The translations under genes were made by a program, and so were the position numbers. From positions 1,240,001 to 1,304,000 of the forward strand of contig OZ316899.1 of NCBI GenBank assembly GCA_973895155.1: a DNA stretch of 64,000 nucleotides, written 5' to 3'. The notes beneath the pieces were generated by a model, which saw only the letters and a list, made by a program, of their open reading frames with translations, was not told the origin of the DNA and did not search any database. Source of the DNA: Marsupella aquatica (Eukaryota; Marchantiophyta). This document shows, one piece after another, positions 9,982 to 22,752 of the stretch (the stretch's first letter is position 1; every line of letters begins with the position of its first letter).

Positions 9982-12310
9982 ATGACCCTTACAGCCTTGG
10001 GATTTTGGACCTTGTTTGGCAAGGTAGGTGCTAAGTTCTCCAAGACTTACTGGTACTCTTGCCCCGAGAAAGCCGCTTACGAATGAAGATATCCAAAGTT
10101 GATGGCCAAGGTAGCACAGGTTAACTATGAGAAGACAGCCATTACCAGGGATTCCAGCTACAACGAGCTACGGGACTACATCACCGAGCTATATATCAGC
10201 GAGGAGGGGTTTAGATCGGTAGCAGAGGCAATTCTTGAAATCACCGCAAAGTTCTTTAGGCTGAGGGGCAGCCAAAGGCTGACTCCAGCGGAGTTCGACA
10301 AGATCCCGGGATACATCGACCAGCAGATTGCAGCCAAGAAGCGTGAAGAAGACATCAGCAAACAACGGGAAGCGGCGCGTAATCTTACGTTCCTTGGGGA
10401 AAGCTCCAACGCCTTCAACTGGGATATGGCTACCCCGACGCCACCCCTAGCCCCTCAGCCGATGACCACCGGCGTACCACCTAACCGGTCCCAAGTCCGT
10501 CCTGTGAACAACACCGAGTGTTCCTTGGGTTTTGAGTGTGATAGTCCGCAGCTTGAGCAGCGTTCTCAGAAGCGGGCAAGGACGACGCCGGCCCCCGAAC
10601 CAACAGCGCAAACCAACGCCGCCCCTACACCTGCCCCGGCTAATCCACCGACCAACCAGACCTGACGGCCCTAGGATAATCAACAGCCTAACTTATTACA
10701 GGTAATCTGCGTCCCCAAAGTAGTCTGGACCGCGATCACGAAACCCGATCACGCGGACTATCTCAAGGAGCATCAGTTGGAGCAGTTCGCTCACTTGCTA
10801 TGGAGACCTAACGCAACCGGACCAAGGGAGGTTTATGAGTTCATATCCAACTTCAACACTGACGCAGCAATCACCAAGGTTTCAGGGCAGACCTTATCAC
10901 TTACGGAGCATCGGTTGGCACATATCTTTTGTCTGCCAACCGGGCCAGTGTCGGTTGAACTCCAAATTTGGGATAAAGAGTATACACCTCGACACTTCAA
11001 ACCCAAGGGTAAGACAGACAACGGGTACAAGCAGGAGTCATGCACCAACTTAGTCTGTATGGAGCGGCTTAACTTCATACGGACTACCCTACACATGATT
11101 GAGCCACAATGTGAGATCTCCCTCTGTACGATCGTACAGGTGGAACAATACAAACGGCAAAACTGGGCCCAATGCTTTTACCGCAGGTTCTTGGAGGAGC
11201 TTAGGCGGGCTCAAGGAGGTATGTCTATCAGGGGAAGAACCTACCTGGGAAGTCACATTGCCATAATCCTCGCCTGGTACAAAGCGCGGCGGGAGGCCAG
11301 GGGAAAGAATATGGCCACCTCAGCCCCGACTAGTGTCACCCCCGCTCCGGAGGAGGCTACCCCAAGCGAGCGGACTCACGAGGAGGACCACGCCTCAGGC
11401 AAACCATGAGCCCGTGGCCCCGACTAATACTCCGCCACCTCCTCCCGTTGAAATTCCGCCGCCCCCTTTTGTCGAGCCTCCGCTACCCCCAGTACAACCA
11501 CCCCCAATCCCTCCACCACCTGAAGAAACCTTCCCCTCCCCATTGCAGACTATGGAGGAGCTCGCGGCCCCGCCCAAGGAACCACCAGTGCCCGAGAGGA
11601 TGGAGGACTACCAAGTAGCCCTGGGGACCATGGCCTACAACCTGGTCCAGAAGTTTAGTCAGACTCTGTTAGGGGAGCTGGCAACGTACATCGGACAATA
11701 GGTCTCGGCGTACTTCCAACCAGCCTTCTTCATGTTAGAGCACCAACCGCGGATCGTAAGCCGCTTGGAGGAAGAACTCATGGCAAAGGGGAACAAGATT
11801 GGGCGCCTCCAAATGCTAGTAGAACACCTCAAAGAGGAGGCCACTACCCGCCGTGAGGAGTTAGTCCGCACCGTTGAACAACGGGATGGACTAAGGCAGG
11901 AGTTTAGCGCGACGCAAGCAAATCTCTAGAAGCTAGATGACACTGTGCTTCAGTTGCGCTCAAAATCCTTGGCTCGGGTTACCAGCCTGACCGACCTCAA
12001 CAACCAACTCCTGCAGGCAGCTCAGCAGGTGGCTAGTCTCTCTTTCGAGCAAGATAAATTGAAAGGTGCAAGACCAGGCCCATCGTGACTCCATCGGCAA
12101 CTTAGCCTAGAGGTAGCACGGCTCTAGACCGAGGCCGACGAAGCTGCAAACGAGGCAGAGGAGGCGGTACGGGATAACAAGGCCTTGCAGGACCGCTTTA
12201 CCCTGCTCGTCCTCCAGCGGGCAAGACCTGGACCCACCTCTGATCAAGGCGGCTCAAGGTCTCGCCCCGACAAGGGGACAAACCCTGGTTTGACCACAAC
12301 ACGCACGTAA
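9982..12310 (+). pseudogene. Copy A2: Pro-rich/coiled-coil transposon-type protein, frameshifted
   Basis: Function unknown; homologue of A1 on the opposite strand. It starts at ATG 9982 (MTLTALGFWTLFGKVG, matching the A1 N-terminus). It has TGA near 10084 and 10663, then continues with the globular block (LLWRPNATGPREVYEF, HIFCLPTGPVS, LHMIEPQCEI, IVQVEQY; about 10750-11290). It changes frame near 11330-11400 into a Pro-rich segment (PPPPVEIPPPPFVEPPLPPV) and a coiled coil (about 11590-12220), and ends at TAA 12308. A1 and A2 share domain order and many motifs but are strongly diverged, so they are different subfamilies, not a recent inverted duplication. Confidence 0.68.
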
Positions 12311-13310
12311 GGGGTGGTTAGCGAAGGGTGTGAGCAGGCGCTGCGCAAGGTAGTTGAGTCAGCAACATCTTTTTTATTAGACTTAACGATAGAATAGCTG
12401 TCATTAGGCGTCGATTAGCGATGCAATAAGAAGAATTAGGATAGGATCAGTTAGGATCAGCCGACGTAGGATAGAGTCCATCAACAGACTAGAATTTTGG
12501 TCAGTAGACTTAGCTACTGCCACCCCGGTCAGCGCCCCCGCCACTGACGGTCAACCGGTCAGAGGAGTGCGGCCGGTTAGTCAGAAGGTAGTTAGTCAGT
12601 AGGCACTACCTCGGGAGGTAGTATCTTCCGGCTCCTTTTCGCAAACGTAGTATTTAGGCTTCCCCTTCCGCTGTGGGACGGGGAAAAGGCTTAGTTATCT
12701 TAGCGCAAGAAAAGGCGAGGCACGGGGAGTCCCGGCCTGAGCAGGGTCAAAGTGCACTAAGGAGTGAGAGCCAGAGTCAAGCTTGCAGGGAAAGTGCGGG
12801 GCGGGGCCTCGTCAAGATTGGGCTGATTGCCGTTAGGCCTACTGACCCCCTTAGAAGTCGAGTCAACTATGTAAATTGATTCTTCGCTAAGTAAATGTAA
12901 TCTTTTCCCTCTGATTCTACCGCGTGTAACTGGTGTTGTGTGTATGCTTTGTCTGGGAAAAGGCGCCATTTCAAGGGATGTACCGGGTGCGGACTAATGG
13001 TAGGGATTGCCACCAATTGCATGTCACAAGGTTTTGTCACGTTGATGGCTTGAAAGCCCCAAGCCGGGAGTTAGTCCGAGTCACTAATTAATTGTGGGAA
13101 TATTCCAGCGGTGGAAAACAAATATACCTATGATCAGTGTGAGTCGTGTAAGTATTATACCGGTAAGTATATTGACTTAGCCCAACTTAGGGCTAATTAG
13201 GATAACTACACACCTCCTTGCCCGAACCCTCACCCCTACTGGTGGTTGCGGTCGCCCAAGGGAAATAACTCGGATTTAAGGCCCGGGTTATGGGCGCAAA
13301 AAATTCTTAA
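12311..13310 (+). repeat. LTR-like block after A2
   Basis: Non-coding block following A2. It carries the conserved box at 13096-13133 (ATTCCAGCGGTGGAAAACAA then ATATACC), the same feature found after A1, B and C. It shares CACGGGGAGTCCCG-type words and a CTCCTTGCCCGAACCCT-like segment with 5055-5935. Ends are not resolved; the gypsy-2 gag fragment abuts near 13313. Confidence 0.45.
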
Positions 13311-13312
13311 CT

Positions 13313-14900
13313 TTATGTATCTTCTCTCGCAACAACACCTTCTCTCCGGCAAGAACATCCCCCTACAGGGACCTTGTCAGCTACTAAGGGTTTGGTTAGA
13401 GCGATACTTACCTTAACTCTTCTGCCCTCCATCTCCGCTTGGCTTGCCACCTTTTGTGGAACAATCCTTACTTTGATGGCCCATGGCACCACACGTGACG
13501 CACGAACCTTCCGCCTGCCCTCTATGAGTGCCTGCTTCTTTGCTTTCTGCACTGATGAGGTTCCTTTCTTGAAGGTGCCGGCCTTCCGGTTTCGCTTAGC
13601 TTCTCCATTCTGGGGCTAGGGATCCGCACCACCGGCACCCGCCCCCTCAGGTTGCTTACGCTTATTCCTGAGACAAGGCCAAGTCCGGTTGGTTATTCAC
13701 CAATGTAGTGGCCTTGTCAAAGGCGTCAAAAAGCGTTTTGAACCCGTGACGCTTTTCTTGTAACTTTTCCCTGAGCAACGGCGGGAGCTTCACTATAAAG
13801 TTGTGAAGCTGTGTATGTAGGGTCTCTTGCCGCACCGGGATACACGCCAACTGGTTTTGGTAATAAGTGATGAACTTTTGGATATCACCCCTGAAGCTCA
13901 TCTCCGTTACACATTTCTAAGCATGCCGCTCTGGGTACTTAGTGATGACATGAGCATGGAAACCCTCAACCACCCAAGTTAATGGCAAGGAGGAGTCTTC
14001 CCTTGACTTCTTCCATGACTTGTACCAAGTCAAGGCATAGTCCTTCAGGTAAGGAGCGGTTGCGGTAGCCCAAGTGGATTGCTCAACGCACGCCTAGAGA
14101 TGAATCTCCATCGTGGAGAGCCAACTCGGGAACTTTTGTCCACTTTGTTCATAGGCCCCGTAGTAAGTTGGAGGAGTCGGTAGCTGGTTCACTTGGAACA
14201 TACTCCATCCAACTACCATTCCCCCCTCGGGACGCGTTGCACTCTGACTACCCAGACTAAGTAAGTACTTAATCTGGGCCCCCTTGTTGTGTTCCAACTG
14301 CTCATAAATGAGTTGTTGGTCTTGAGTCAATGGACCCAAACCGTCGTCAGCGGCTGGGCCCTTGCGGGTTGTATGAGGACGGTCCTCCAACCGTCTTTCC
14401 TTTGCGGGCCGCCTATCCTTAGGTTCTCTTGTGGATTTTGGTGACATCCCCCGCGTCTTGCGGGCACCATGACCTCCCAGGACTGAGGCATCACCCTGGT
14501 TTTGCTTGGTCAAATTATCCACGATGACGTCCAGCTTGACATCATCCTCTGGATCTGCATCCAGCCCTCTCAAGGCGGGGATCAGTTCCTCCTCTGGGTT
14601 CTGACCCTCTTCCTTCGATCCAGCTTCTGCATTGTCTTTGCTTCCGTCCGCGTCAGAGCCGTCATTGTCCGACCCGTCCTCCAAAGGATCAGCCACCTCC
14701 TTCCCTTTAAGTCGACGGTGCTCTGCACTTAACATGTTTGCCACGGTGGTAGACGGTTTGGCCGCCACGTCTTCTTCGTCCAGCTTGTAACATTTGTCCA
14801 GGGAAGTCAACCCGTCCTCCTTCTGTTCGTCTTGGACTTGGGCTCTCCCCTTAGCGGGGGGAGCCTGTTTGCCACTCTTTGATTGAGTGTTTTTAGCCAT
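13313..14900 (-). pseudogene. gag: gypsy-2 Gag, decayed copy
   Basis: Gag of the chromodomain gypsy family also present at 29458-31017. The likely start is ATG 14900 (MAKNTQSKSGK), after the primer-binding site. Order: acidic linker, capsid-like domain (WLSTMEIHL..., YLKDYALTWYKSWKKS, then FRGDIQKFITYYQNQL), and a CCHC knuckle CVTCGAMGHQSKDC near 13460. In-frame TAG at 14094, further stops around 13640-13920 and a frame change before the zinc knuckle show decay. At 14094 the plus-strand copy has Gln. Confidence 0.85.
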
Positions 14901-15031
14901 GTTCCCAGTGACCAAATCTGCCCGCAGTCGACCCGCCAGGCACGTTGAAGCACTAAGTCCCCGCAAAAATCCGTTAAGATTTTTGGATTCTGACTTAGCA
15001 CAACCCCAGCCTGGTGTCTATGCCAGCAATT

Positions 15032-15043
15032 GCTCTGATACCA
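15032..15043 (-). other. Primer-binding site (initiator Met tRNA), gypsy-2 copy 1
   Basis: TGGTATCAGAGC on the minus strand, the standard plant retrotransposon site complementary to the 3' end of initiator methionine tRNA. It lies 4 nt after the LTR end ...CCACCA, exactly as at 29315. Confidence 0.9.
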
Positions 15044-15047
15044 CAAG

Positions 15048-15247
15048 TGGTGGGCCTAGCCACCAAGCGCCCTCACCAATCCCAACACTCACTCCTAAGT
15101 GCCCCTGGTGCCCAAACACCTCCACAAAATACCTCGAGCAAGCACCCTAGTGCCCCTTGCACCTCCAGCGGCCCCTCCCATATGAAGCCGCACTTGCTCT
15201 CCTACACAACGGCTACTCAACGGTCTTCATTGTCTGCACAAGCAACC
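15048..15247 (-). repeat. gypsy-2 LTR, 3' terminal 200 bp only
   Basis: Matches the 3' ends of the LTRs at 27847-29310 and 33376-35073 (GCACAAGCAACCAA..., GGTGCCCAAACACCTCC on this strand). It is cut at about 15247, where copia sequence begins. Confidence 0.8.
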
Positions 15248-18200
15248 AACGGAACACAGGGCAACTACATGGAGGCCCTAGACGACATTGAGGGCTACGG
15301 CCCTACCAGAGTCAGATTCCCCAAAGGGACTACAATCTACATTGACTCAGCAATTTACGCACCAAGGGCCACAAGGAACCTAATCAGCTTCAACGATATC
15401 CGCGCAAATAAGCTACACATCCACACCGACACCCACAACAACAGGGAAGTGCTGTAGATACTAGACAACACCAAACCAGGGGGAGGAGTCTGAGAGAGCT
15501 TACCAATTTACCCTCCTGGCTTATATATCACTCGGATACACTCTTACCACACAGAGCTCCCCACTCTCAATTTAACTCAAATCTGGCATAATCGCCTTAG
15601 TCACCCCGGCACCAATATGTACCATAACATTCTGAAGACCACGGTGGGGATACCCCATGTAGTTCACCCCTCAGCCTCGAACAGACCCTGCATTGCTTGT
15701 TCACAGGGAAAGATGGTGACTCGGCCTGCACCATCAAAAACCATACATAAGATCCCACAATTTTTAGAGAGGATACAAGCAGACGTCTGCGGGCCAATTG
15801 AACCACCCTCCGGCCCATTCCAAACTTCATGGTCATTATAGACGCCTCCACCAAATGGTCACAGGTCTCCTTGCTCTCCACACGGAACCTAGTCTTCACC
15901 AAAATCTTATCTCACATACTGAAACTCAAACACCAATTCCCAGAGAATCCAATCAAAACCATCAGAGTCGATAATGCGGGGGAGGTTACCTCAAAAACGT
16001 TCGATGACTTCTGCGAGACTGCAGGGATAGACACCGAATACCTGGTCCCACACGTCCACTTCCAGAATGGTATCGCCAAATTGGTGATAAAACGCATACA
16101 AATGGTGGCCAGGCCACTGCTAATGCAATCCAACTTACCAGCCTCAGCATGGGGCCATGCGGTCCTGCACGCTGCCGCCCTCCTAAGAATAAGGCCATCC
16201 TCCTTCAATACCCAAACCCCTCACTTCTTGGCATATGGAATGCCCGACATCACCCATCTTCGAACATTCAAATGCCTGGTCCTGGTCCCAATACTAGGCC
16301 CCAAACGGACCAAAATGGGACCCCAACAACAACGAGGCATCTACGTGGGACTAGACTCACGTTCTATCATCAGGTACTTGGAACCTACGATAGCAGACAT
16401 ATTTAAAGCAAGGTTCCAAGACTGCCAATTCTTTGAAGACAAATTCCCAACCCTCGCCGAAGACACTGCTAGAAGCAGACATGTCAAAGCACACTAACTA
16501 CAATGGCTACCCACAAAACCAATCACTGATGACCACCGGACCAGAGAAGCAGACCAAGGAGTACAAAGGGTCCTCCATTTACAGCAGATGCTCACAAACT
16601 TACCTGACTCTTTCAACGATGCAGCTGCAATCACACGGTCACACACAGAGGCAGCAAATATACCCGCAAGAATTTCACGGACAGCTCCACAGGCAACGGC
16701 AGCCGCATCAAAGGCAAAACGGGGCTGACCCCTGGGCTCTAAGGATACGTACCCGCAACCACCACGCAGCGCATCACCAGCAACCACGGCCACCCCTGCA
16801 CGAAGATCACCCCCTCCAAGGGATACAACCCGAGGAAATAACAATCAGCTACATACACATGACAGATGATGCAGCAAAATAAAACACAAATCAATGACCA
16901 CTTTGCATTCCATATCTCTGAGGAGATAACCAACGAAACCCCTGACCCCATTACAATAGCAGAGGCTCAATCTTGACCAGACTGGCATCAATGGGAGCTG
17001 GCCATAAACTCCAAATTAGACTCACTGATAAAACAAAACGTCTTCGGACCCGTAATCGCTGCACCTGCAGGGACACACCTTACGGGATATAAGTTCACTT
17101 TCTTGAGGAAACGAAATGCAAAAGGAGAGGTAATTAGATACAAAGCTTGCTTGGTAGCGAAGGGCTACACCCAAATCCCCGGCCGGGACTTCGACCAAAC
17201 ATACTCCCCAATGATGGATTCCATAACATACCGGTACCTCGTTGCATTTACACTCCTGCACAAGCTCGTCATGTACACGCTAGACGTGATCACAGCCTAT
17301 CTGTATGGTATCCTAGATACCACAATATACATGAAGGCACCCCCGGAACTGATCAAAAGAATAAGGTTCCACATTGAGGGGGAGAAGAATGGTACCACAG
17401 ACCGCGGTCTACAACCGGGCCTAACCCAAACCGGCCCTACAGGCGATTTAGACAAAACGATGAGCGAGCTCGGACCTGCAGTACCAACACCAAAGGATGT
17501 GCTTCACACATCCAACCTCAGGAAACGAACGCTCCTCCTACCGAACACCTCTGCTACACAACTGAAACGAGTCAAAAGAGAACTCGCAATCCAGGTCCTA
17601 CGCTCAATGTACGGATTAAAACAGAGCGGATGAACCTGGTACAAACGATTCAAAGCTGAAATGCTTGCACTGAACTCCAATACTGATGACATTGCCCCTT
17701 GTTTGTTCCTCAAACAGGAGGCAGATGAATTCGTTATCATCGCAATTTATGTAGACGACATAAACATCTTTGGCATAGCAACGATAATGCACAAGACAAT
17801 CAAAATCCTGAAGAAGACATTCGAGATGACGGACATCGGGAAGCCTAGCTATTGCATGGGATTACAATTCAACTACCTGCAACAGGGAATCCTGATCAAC
17901 CAATCAACTTATACCAAAAAGGCGCTACGGAAATTCAACATGGCATCCGCCCACCCAGTCAGCACCCCCATGGACCTGAGATCCTCAGACCCCACAAGGG
18001 ACACCTTTAAAAAATGGACAGAGACCAAGGAGGTTCTTGGCCCCGAGAAGCCATACCTCTTAGCCCTAATGTACGTGGCAACATAGTCACGCCCCGACAT
18101 TGCTTTCGCCATCAATCTACTTGCTCGCCATAGCTCCAACCCCACAATCCGACATTGGAACAAAGTAAAAAGGGTATTCCAATACCTGCATGCACAACGG

Positions 18201-18648
18201 ACATGGGGCTAACTCAAAAAACATGCTGACCGGCTACACGGACGCAGGCTACCTCTCAGACCCAGACAACGCAAAATCCCAAACGGGATACGTCTTCCTA
18301 CAAGGTGGCACGGCGATCTCTTGGAAAAGCAACAAACAATCACTCGCAACGACCTCCTCAAATCATGCCGAGATAATAGCACTTTACGAAGCCACTAGGG
18401 AAAGCATCTGGCTGAGAAACCTGATAAACCACATACACCTGCACACATGCAGAGCGCAGCTAAAGAAACCAACAACTATATACAAAGACAACCAACCCTG
18501 CGTGGAGCAGATAGTCCAGGGATTCATCAAAGGGGATAGAATCAAACACATAGCACCCAAATTCTGTTTCACTCACAAACAACATGGCAAACAGGTCCAA
18601 GTACAATGGATTCCAAGTAAAGACAACCGCGCGGACTTGTTCACTTAA
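15248..18648 (+). pseudogene. pol: Ty1/copia Pol: integrase, reverse transcriptase, RNase H (decayed)
   Basis: Order integrase-RT-RNase H is diagnostic of copia. The start is truncated: the protease C-terminus (GYGPTRVRFPKGTTIYI) is present but no active site or gag. Integrase (about 15560-16480) has the zinc-binding region, ADVCGPI and RVDNAGE, but the catalytic Glu is replaced (NGIAKLVIKR). RT (about 17020-18090) keeps LDVITAYLYG and the active-site YVDDI. It contains a roughly 75-residue insertion before LRSMYGLKQSG and a TGA right after it, where family members have Arg. RNase H (18220-18640) has YTDAGYLSD, HAEIIAL and YKDNQPC. Several frameshifts and stops, so not functional. Confidence 0.9.
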
Positions 18649-19311
18649 CCACTCCCACCAGCGCTACACCGCAAACATGCCTACGGGATAGGACTGCGAA
18701 GTATGGCATCACTTTTACAAGGACAAGAATGAAGCACGCCATTGAGGAACTTACCCAAACTGCACACCCATTACTGTCGATCAAACTGATACAACGGGAA
18801 CTCCAACAGCATATGCTACCCCAATCCGCCACCACAAACCATCGAGAATCACGCAGAACCGATGAGATTTGATCAATCCCAACACACAAACGACGACCTC
18901 CCGACACGGCCGCACCGACTACCGAACTAACGAAGATTGAAACGATGTCAACAGGCCACCAAAGCAATAGGCCGACGACTGGAGGCGTCCAACCCGTGAC
19001 CCGCAGGATGAGGGTAGGAGCGTAAACAGCTCCTTAAACATAAACACAGACCATGAGCCTTTAGACACATTAACGGACATATACATAGAGATTACACCTT
19101 TTAATTTCCCTTATGCACCCTCTTTGCATACTATAAGGACTTACATTCAATAGCTGGACCCAAACTTATGTTATAGTAGTGGCACTCTTTCCATGATGGA
19201 AGCATGGTTTTAATGAGACCATACTACATTGGGCCAGACCATAGAACCAACACCATAGGGTTAGTTTTCCCCATCACATGGTTGGCTGTAACACACTCAT
19301 CACCCAACCAA

Positions 19312-19468
19312 GGGGGAGTGTTACAAGTGATAAACCTAACCCCGGTAAACTAGACTTACCCTAGTGAATAGGGACAAGAGGTGGTTACATAACCACCAAG
19401 CCATGTACTATATAGGGAGCCCCATACTCCCAAATGGAATAGAAGGTAGTGAGTTTGTTGGCGCATGA
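19312..19468 (+). repeat. copia polypurine tract and 3' LTR
   Basis: AGGGGGAG is followed at 19319 by TGTTACAAGTGATAAACC, the usual PPT-LTR start. The LTR contains TATATAGGG near 19411 and plausibly ends at GCATGACA (19461-19468). The other LTR is not in the window, so the end is inferred. Confidence 0.6.
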
Positions 19469-19509
19469 CATCTATGTCCCTGAATAGATAATTATGCGAT
19501 GCCGAATAC

Positions 19510-19574
19510 TAGCGCCAGGCGTTTATAGGCAAAACAAACACAAACGCATCATGCCAAATACTAGCGCCGGACGT
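19510..19574. repeat. Two 15-bp palindrome relatives next to gypsy-1
   Basis: TAGCGCCAGGCGTTT at 19510 and TAGCGCCGGACGT at 19562-19574, both preceded by AATAC. They are diverged members of the palindrome family concentrated at 38.4-48.9 kb. The gypsy-1 LTR starts inside the right arm of the second one. Confidence 0.7.
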
Positions 19575-20501
19575 TGTCGCGAGGACTTAAAGTTAGGGGC
19601 TCCTCGCGCAAACTACGCGTTTCTGGCTACGATTGGGACAGGCGACAATCACTTTTCGGAGCGAACTCTCACTCCTTTATATTTTTTTACTTTTCTCACA
19701 AAGGTTACAATAGGTGCCCTCGAGTAAGCTTGCCCGCAAGAGTCTCGTAGCTGGCCCTACAGCGGGCCGCTACCTCTAACTTATCGAGTAGAACTCCTCG
19801 AGTGACTAACTACTCAAAATCTGACGGAAAAACTATCCTCCTTAGCTCACAAAACCAAAACTCGACTAGCTACTCCACTAGTCTAAAACAGCTCACACGG
19901 AACTCGGGCCTGGACCAACGAGGCTCCAAACTCGAGAAATCCTCGCCTGGATCGACAAGACTCCAAACTTGAGAAATCCTTGCCTAGATCAACGAGACTC
20001 CAAACTCGAGAAAAATCCCCACCTGGATCGAAAAGACTCCAAGCTTGAGAAATCCCCGCCTGGATCAATGAGACTCCAAACTCTAGAAAAATCCCCGCCT
20101 GGATCGAAAACTCCACACCTAGATCCAACACTCGCTCAGAACTCCAAAACCAGCGCACAACAGTCAAGTTCCGCAAAACGGAGCGGAACTCACAGAACGC
20201 AACTCAACAGATCTCAATAGACAACCGCCAACCTCAATGAGCCGAGGCTCAAGTCTTAAGTAGCATCGAAAACCCAACCATCCAGCCTGAGCCAGCTGCC
20301 ATCAGCGAGGCTCATCCAAACTCCAAGCCTGGAGACTCACCCAAACACCAACCTTGGTGACGACGAGTCACCCAATCACCAAACCTCAATCCATCCAACC
20401 AAGCAGCCCCTCCGAGTCAACATGCACGCAATCCAACAGGGAGGCCTCGCCCATCATCCCCTATAAAAGCCATTCCTGAGCCAAAATCTTTTGGCACAAC
20501 A
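19575..20501 (-). repeat. gypsy-1 3' LTR (927 bp)
   Basis: On the minus strand it starts TGTTGTGCCAAAAG and ends CGCGACA. It is nearly the same length as, and clearly homologous to, 48886-49811 (926 bp). It contains a tandem array of about 37-40 bp units (GATCCAGGCGGGGATTTCTC type), at 19900-20130. Confidence 0.88.
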
Positions 20502-20511
20502 TCCTCCCCCA
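20502..20511 (-). other. gypsy-1 polypurine tract
   Basis: Minus-strand TGGGGGAGGA directly before the LTR start TG, the plus-strand DNA primer of reverse transcription. Confidence 0.8.
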
Positions 20512-20546
20512 GTAAACCTGAGCAGCCTCCGGTCTGCTCCAATCCA

Positions 20547-21833
20547 TCAGATTTCCTCTAAGTTTGAGTCCAAACTTGAGCCATGCGCCTGGACCACTTC
20601 CTCCTCAAGAAACTCAAACCCAAAGCCTTTAGACTCGGCCTTAGGCACTCCACTTTCCAGAAACTCAAAGTCCAACTCATCTGAATCAGAACCAGTCAAG
20701 CCACTTTCAAAACGCAAGTCCAACGGATGCGCCTGGACCAGTGCCTCATCTTCAAATTCACTCAAGTCGGAACTTGAGTCCATTCCCTTCTCGGTCCTCC
20801 TCTTGAAGATCTTCACCCTTTTCCCTGCATAAGGTACTTGGTGAACTGTTCCATCCAACTCCCAAATAGTGTAGGTCGCATTCGCATGAACAACAACCAC
20901 CACATACGGACCTTGCCACCTCCGAGAAAACTTGTTTTGGCTCAAGTGTTGCTCGTCCAACTTACTTTCGTAAACCAGAACCCAATCCCCTTCCTTAACC
21001 AAGACAGGCCTCAACCGATGAGTCCTGTTGAACCTGCCCTTGTTCCTTAACCTCGCCATCTTCAATTGCTTCCGAGCCACCTCAATCTTTGCGGGTAACA
21101 AGTTGAAGTGTTTGATCCTTGGAGCTAGCAACTCCTCTCTCAAAACTTCATCTTTCCATCCAATCAGTTGCCAACTGCAAATATCTTCCTCGAGTGGCAT
21201 CATCGGCAAGTGCCCAGTAAGTAGCTCAGCCAGAACGTATCCGGTCACTGAGCTACAAGTCATCCGATCCGCTAACAGAGCAAGTGGAAGGAGACTCGAC
21301 CACCTGCCCAAGTCCCCATCACAAGCCTTAGCTAAAGCGCCCACAATCTGGATGTGCCCCCTTTCAGATTTCCCATTGCCTTCCGGATTATAACTTGAAG
21401 TCAGCTTCAGTTTGATGCAGTATTGGTCAAAAAAATCTTGCGCTTCCTTGGAGCTGAGCTCCCCCCTATCAGCTCTGATCCTTGTAAAGCACCCATGCCT
21501 TGCAATGATATCCTCAAGTATGAACTGGCAAACGGTAGCAGTAGTGTTCGAAACCAACGCTCTCCCTTCCACATAAGAAGACAAGTCTTCTCTCGCCAAA
21601 ACCAAGTATCTCGCCCCATTGCTCTCTCTCGGCATGTACACCACATCAACAGCCCATTGAAAGTGTAGAGCCACGGGGTAAGTTGGAACCAATCCATCCC
21701 TATGTCGGATCCTCAAGTAAAACTGGCAAATCTTGCAAGTCTCGACATAGTCTCGAATGGCCAAGTATAAACCTGGCCACCAATACAGCTTCCGAACCCT
21801 CTTGTAAGTTGAATGCACCCCTTTGTGCCCAGC
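20547..21833 (-). CDS. pol: gypsy-1 integrase, larger part
   Basis: Inserts retrotransposon cDNA. The HHCC zinc finger is split: AGHKGVHSTYKRV and ETCKIC are here, the first His is beyond the inserted copy C (near 26530). The catalytic core is complete, numbering from the frame opening at 21848: D68 (AVDVVYMP), D127 (RADRGE) and E162 (GKSERGH), a 35-residue D-E spacing. A GPY/F-type module follows (RWQGPYVVVVV), then an acidic tail without a chromodomain. The frame is open to its stop at 20547, so decay is limited to the insertion. Confidence 0.9.
   Translation of the reverse strand, partial: AGHKGVHSTYKRVRKLYWWPGLYLAIRDYVETCKICQFYLRIRHRDGLVPTYPVALHFQWAVDVVYMPRESNGARYLVLAREDLSSYVEGRALVSNTTATVCQFILEDIIARHGCFTRIRADRGELSSKEAQDFFDQYCIKLKLTSSYNPEGNGKSERGHIQIVGALAKACDGDLGRWSSLLPLALLADRMTCSSVTGYVLAELLTGHLPMMPLEEDICSWQLIGWKDEVLREELLAPRIKHFNLLPAKIEVARKQLKMARLRNKGRFNRTHRLRPVLVKEGDWVLVYESKLDEQHLSQNKFSRRWQGPYVVVVVHANATYTIWELDGTVHQVPYAGKRVKIFKRRTEKGMDSSSDLSEFEDEALVQAHPLDLRFESGLTGSDSDELDFEFLESGVPKAESKGFGFEFLEEEVVQAHGSSLDSNLEEI
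21829..21833. other. 5-bp target duplication (CCAGC), left side of copy C
   Basis: CCAGC here and CCAGC at 26509-26513 flank 21834-26508. Removing the insert with one copy rejoins the integrase zinc-finger frame (minus strand: ...GACATGGCTGG / GCACAAAGG). Confidence 0.88.
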
Positions 21834-22068
21834 TGTGGTGCGTCCCATGGCTCCCTAAACCCAAGAAACCCCCCAGCTCAAGCCGATTCCCGCAGGTTTC
21901 GCGCTTGGCGAGGCCGTTTCCGCGGCTTAGCGGCATGGGACGCTGCTAACCTTCTTCTACTACTACTATTAACATTTTACACACATATACTGGACAGATC
22001 CTTCATCGGGTCATGAGATACGTAGCCGGCCTAATCTAGGCCTTCCCTTGTCTTCCCCTCCGTCTTGT

Positions 22069-22098
22069 TAGGTATGTTTGGATTCCGCCGCCGGAATG
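22069..22098 (-). other. Conserved 3' box of copy C
   Basis: Minus strand CATTCCGGCGGCGGAATCCA followed by AACATACCTA. The same box occurs after A1, A2, B1 and B2, although the flanking sequence is otherwise hardly alignable. Confidence 0.7.
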
Positions 22099-22752
22099 AT
22101 CCCCAATAGGCTTGGTTAAGCCGCTAAGACCTCTCTCAGCTCGACACATCCAACTCTCACTCCCCTGCTTACTTTCCTTCCTCTATTAGTTGATGTGGGC
22201 ACTCTTCACACAAGTTAATGCGACACACAAATAGCAAAATGACTCCTTCTGACTGAGTCATACCATGCACTGGCCATACAAACAGTACATCTCATACACA
22301 AGCTCTGCGAACTAAGCCGTGAGGCCAACTCTACTCAGCTCTTAGGCATGAGGAAACATGAATATACACAAGGGTCACTGTATGACTAACCGAGAGCTTC
22401 TCTTACTACTTGATCCCAGCCCGGCTGGTGCAAACTAAAAACTTGCTAAAGAAGAGGCCCTGAGCTCCCCACTGCCCAGGTACTTATCCTGGTAGTGGAT
22501 CCGCCTAATTCTTTGCAGCGTAAGCCTAATCTACCTAACAGTAATCTACTTGCCCGGATCTACCTATGTACAGCAAGGCAGGAGCACAAGTGTTGCTCCT
22601 ACCAGTGGAACCGCAATCCCACTAAGCTAAGTGTCAGGGCCGCTCCTGGTCCTGATCCTAATCCTAAACTTGGAGATCAGCGCCCGCCCTGCCCACTCAC
22701 GCCTCCTCCCTCCACGTCCGCCCTTCCTAAAAGGAACGGCGCCCTTGCACCG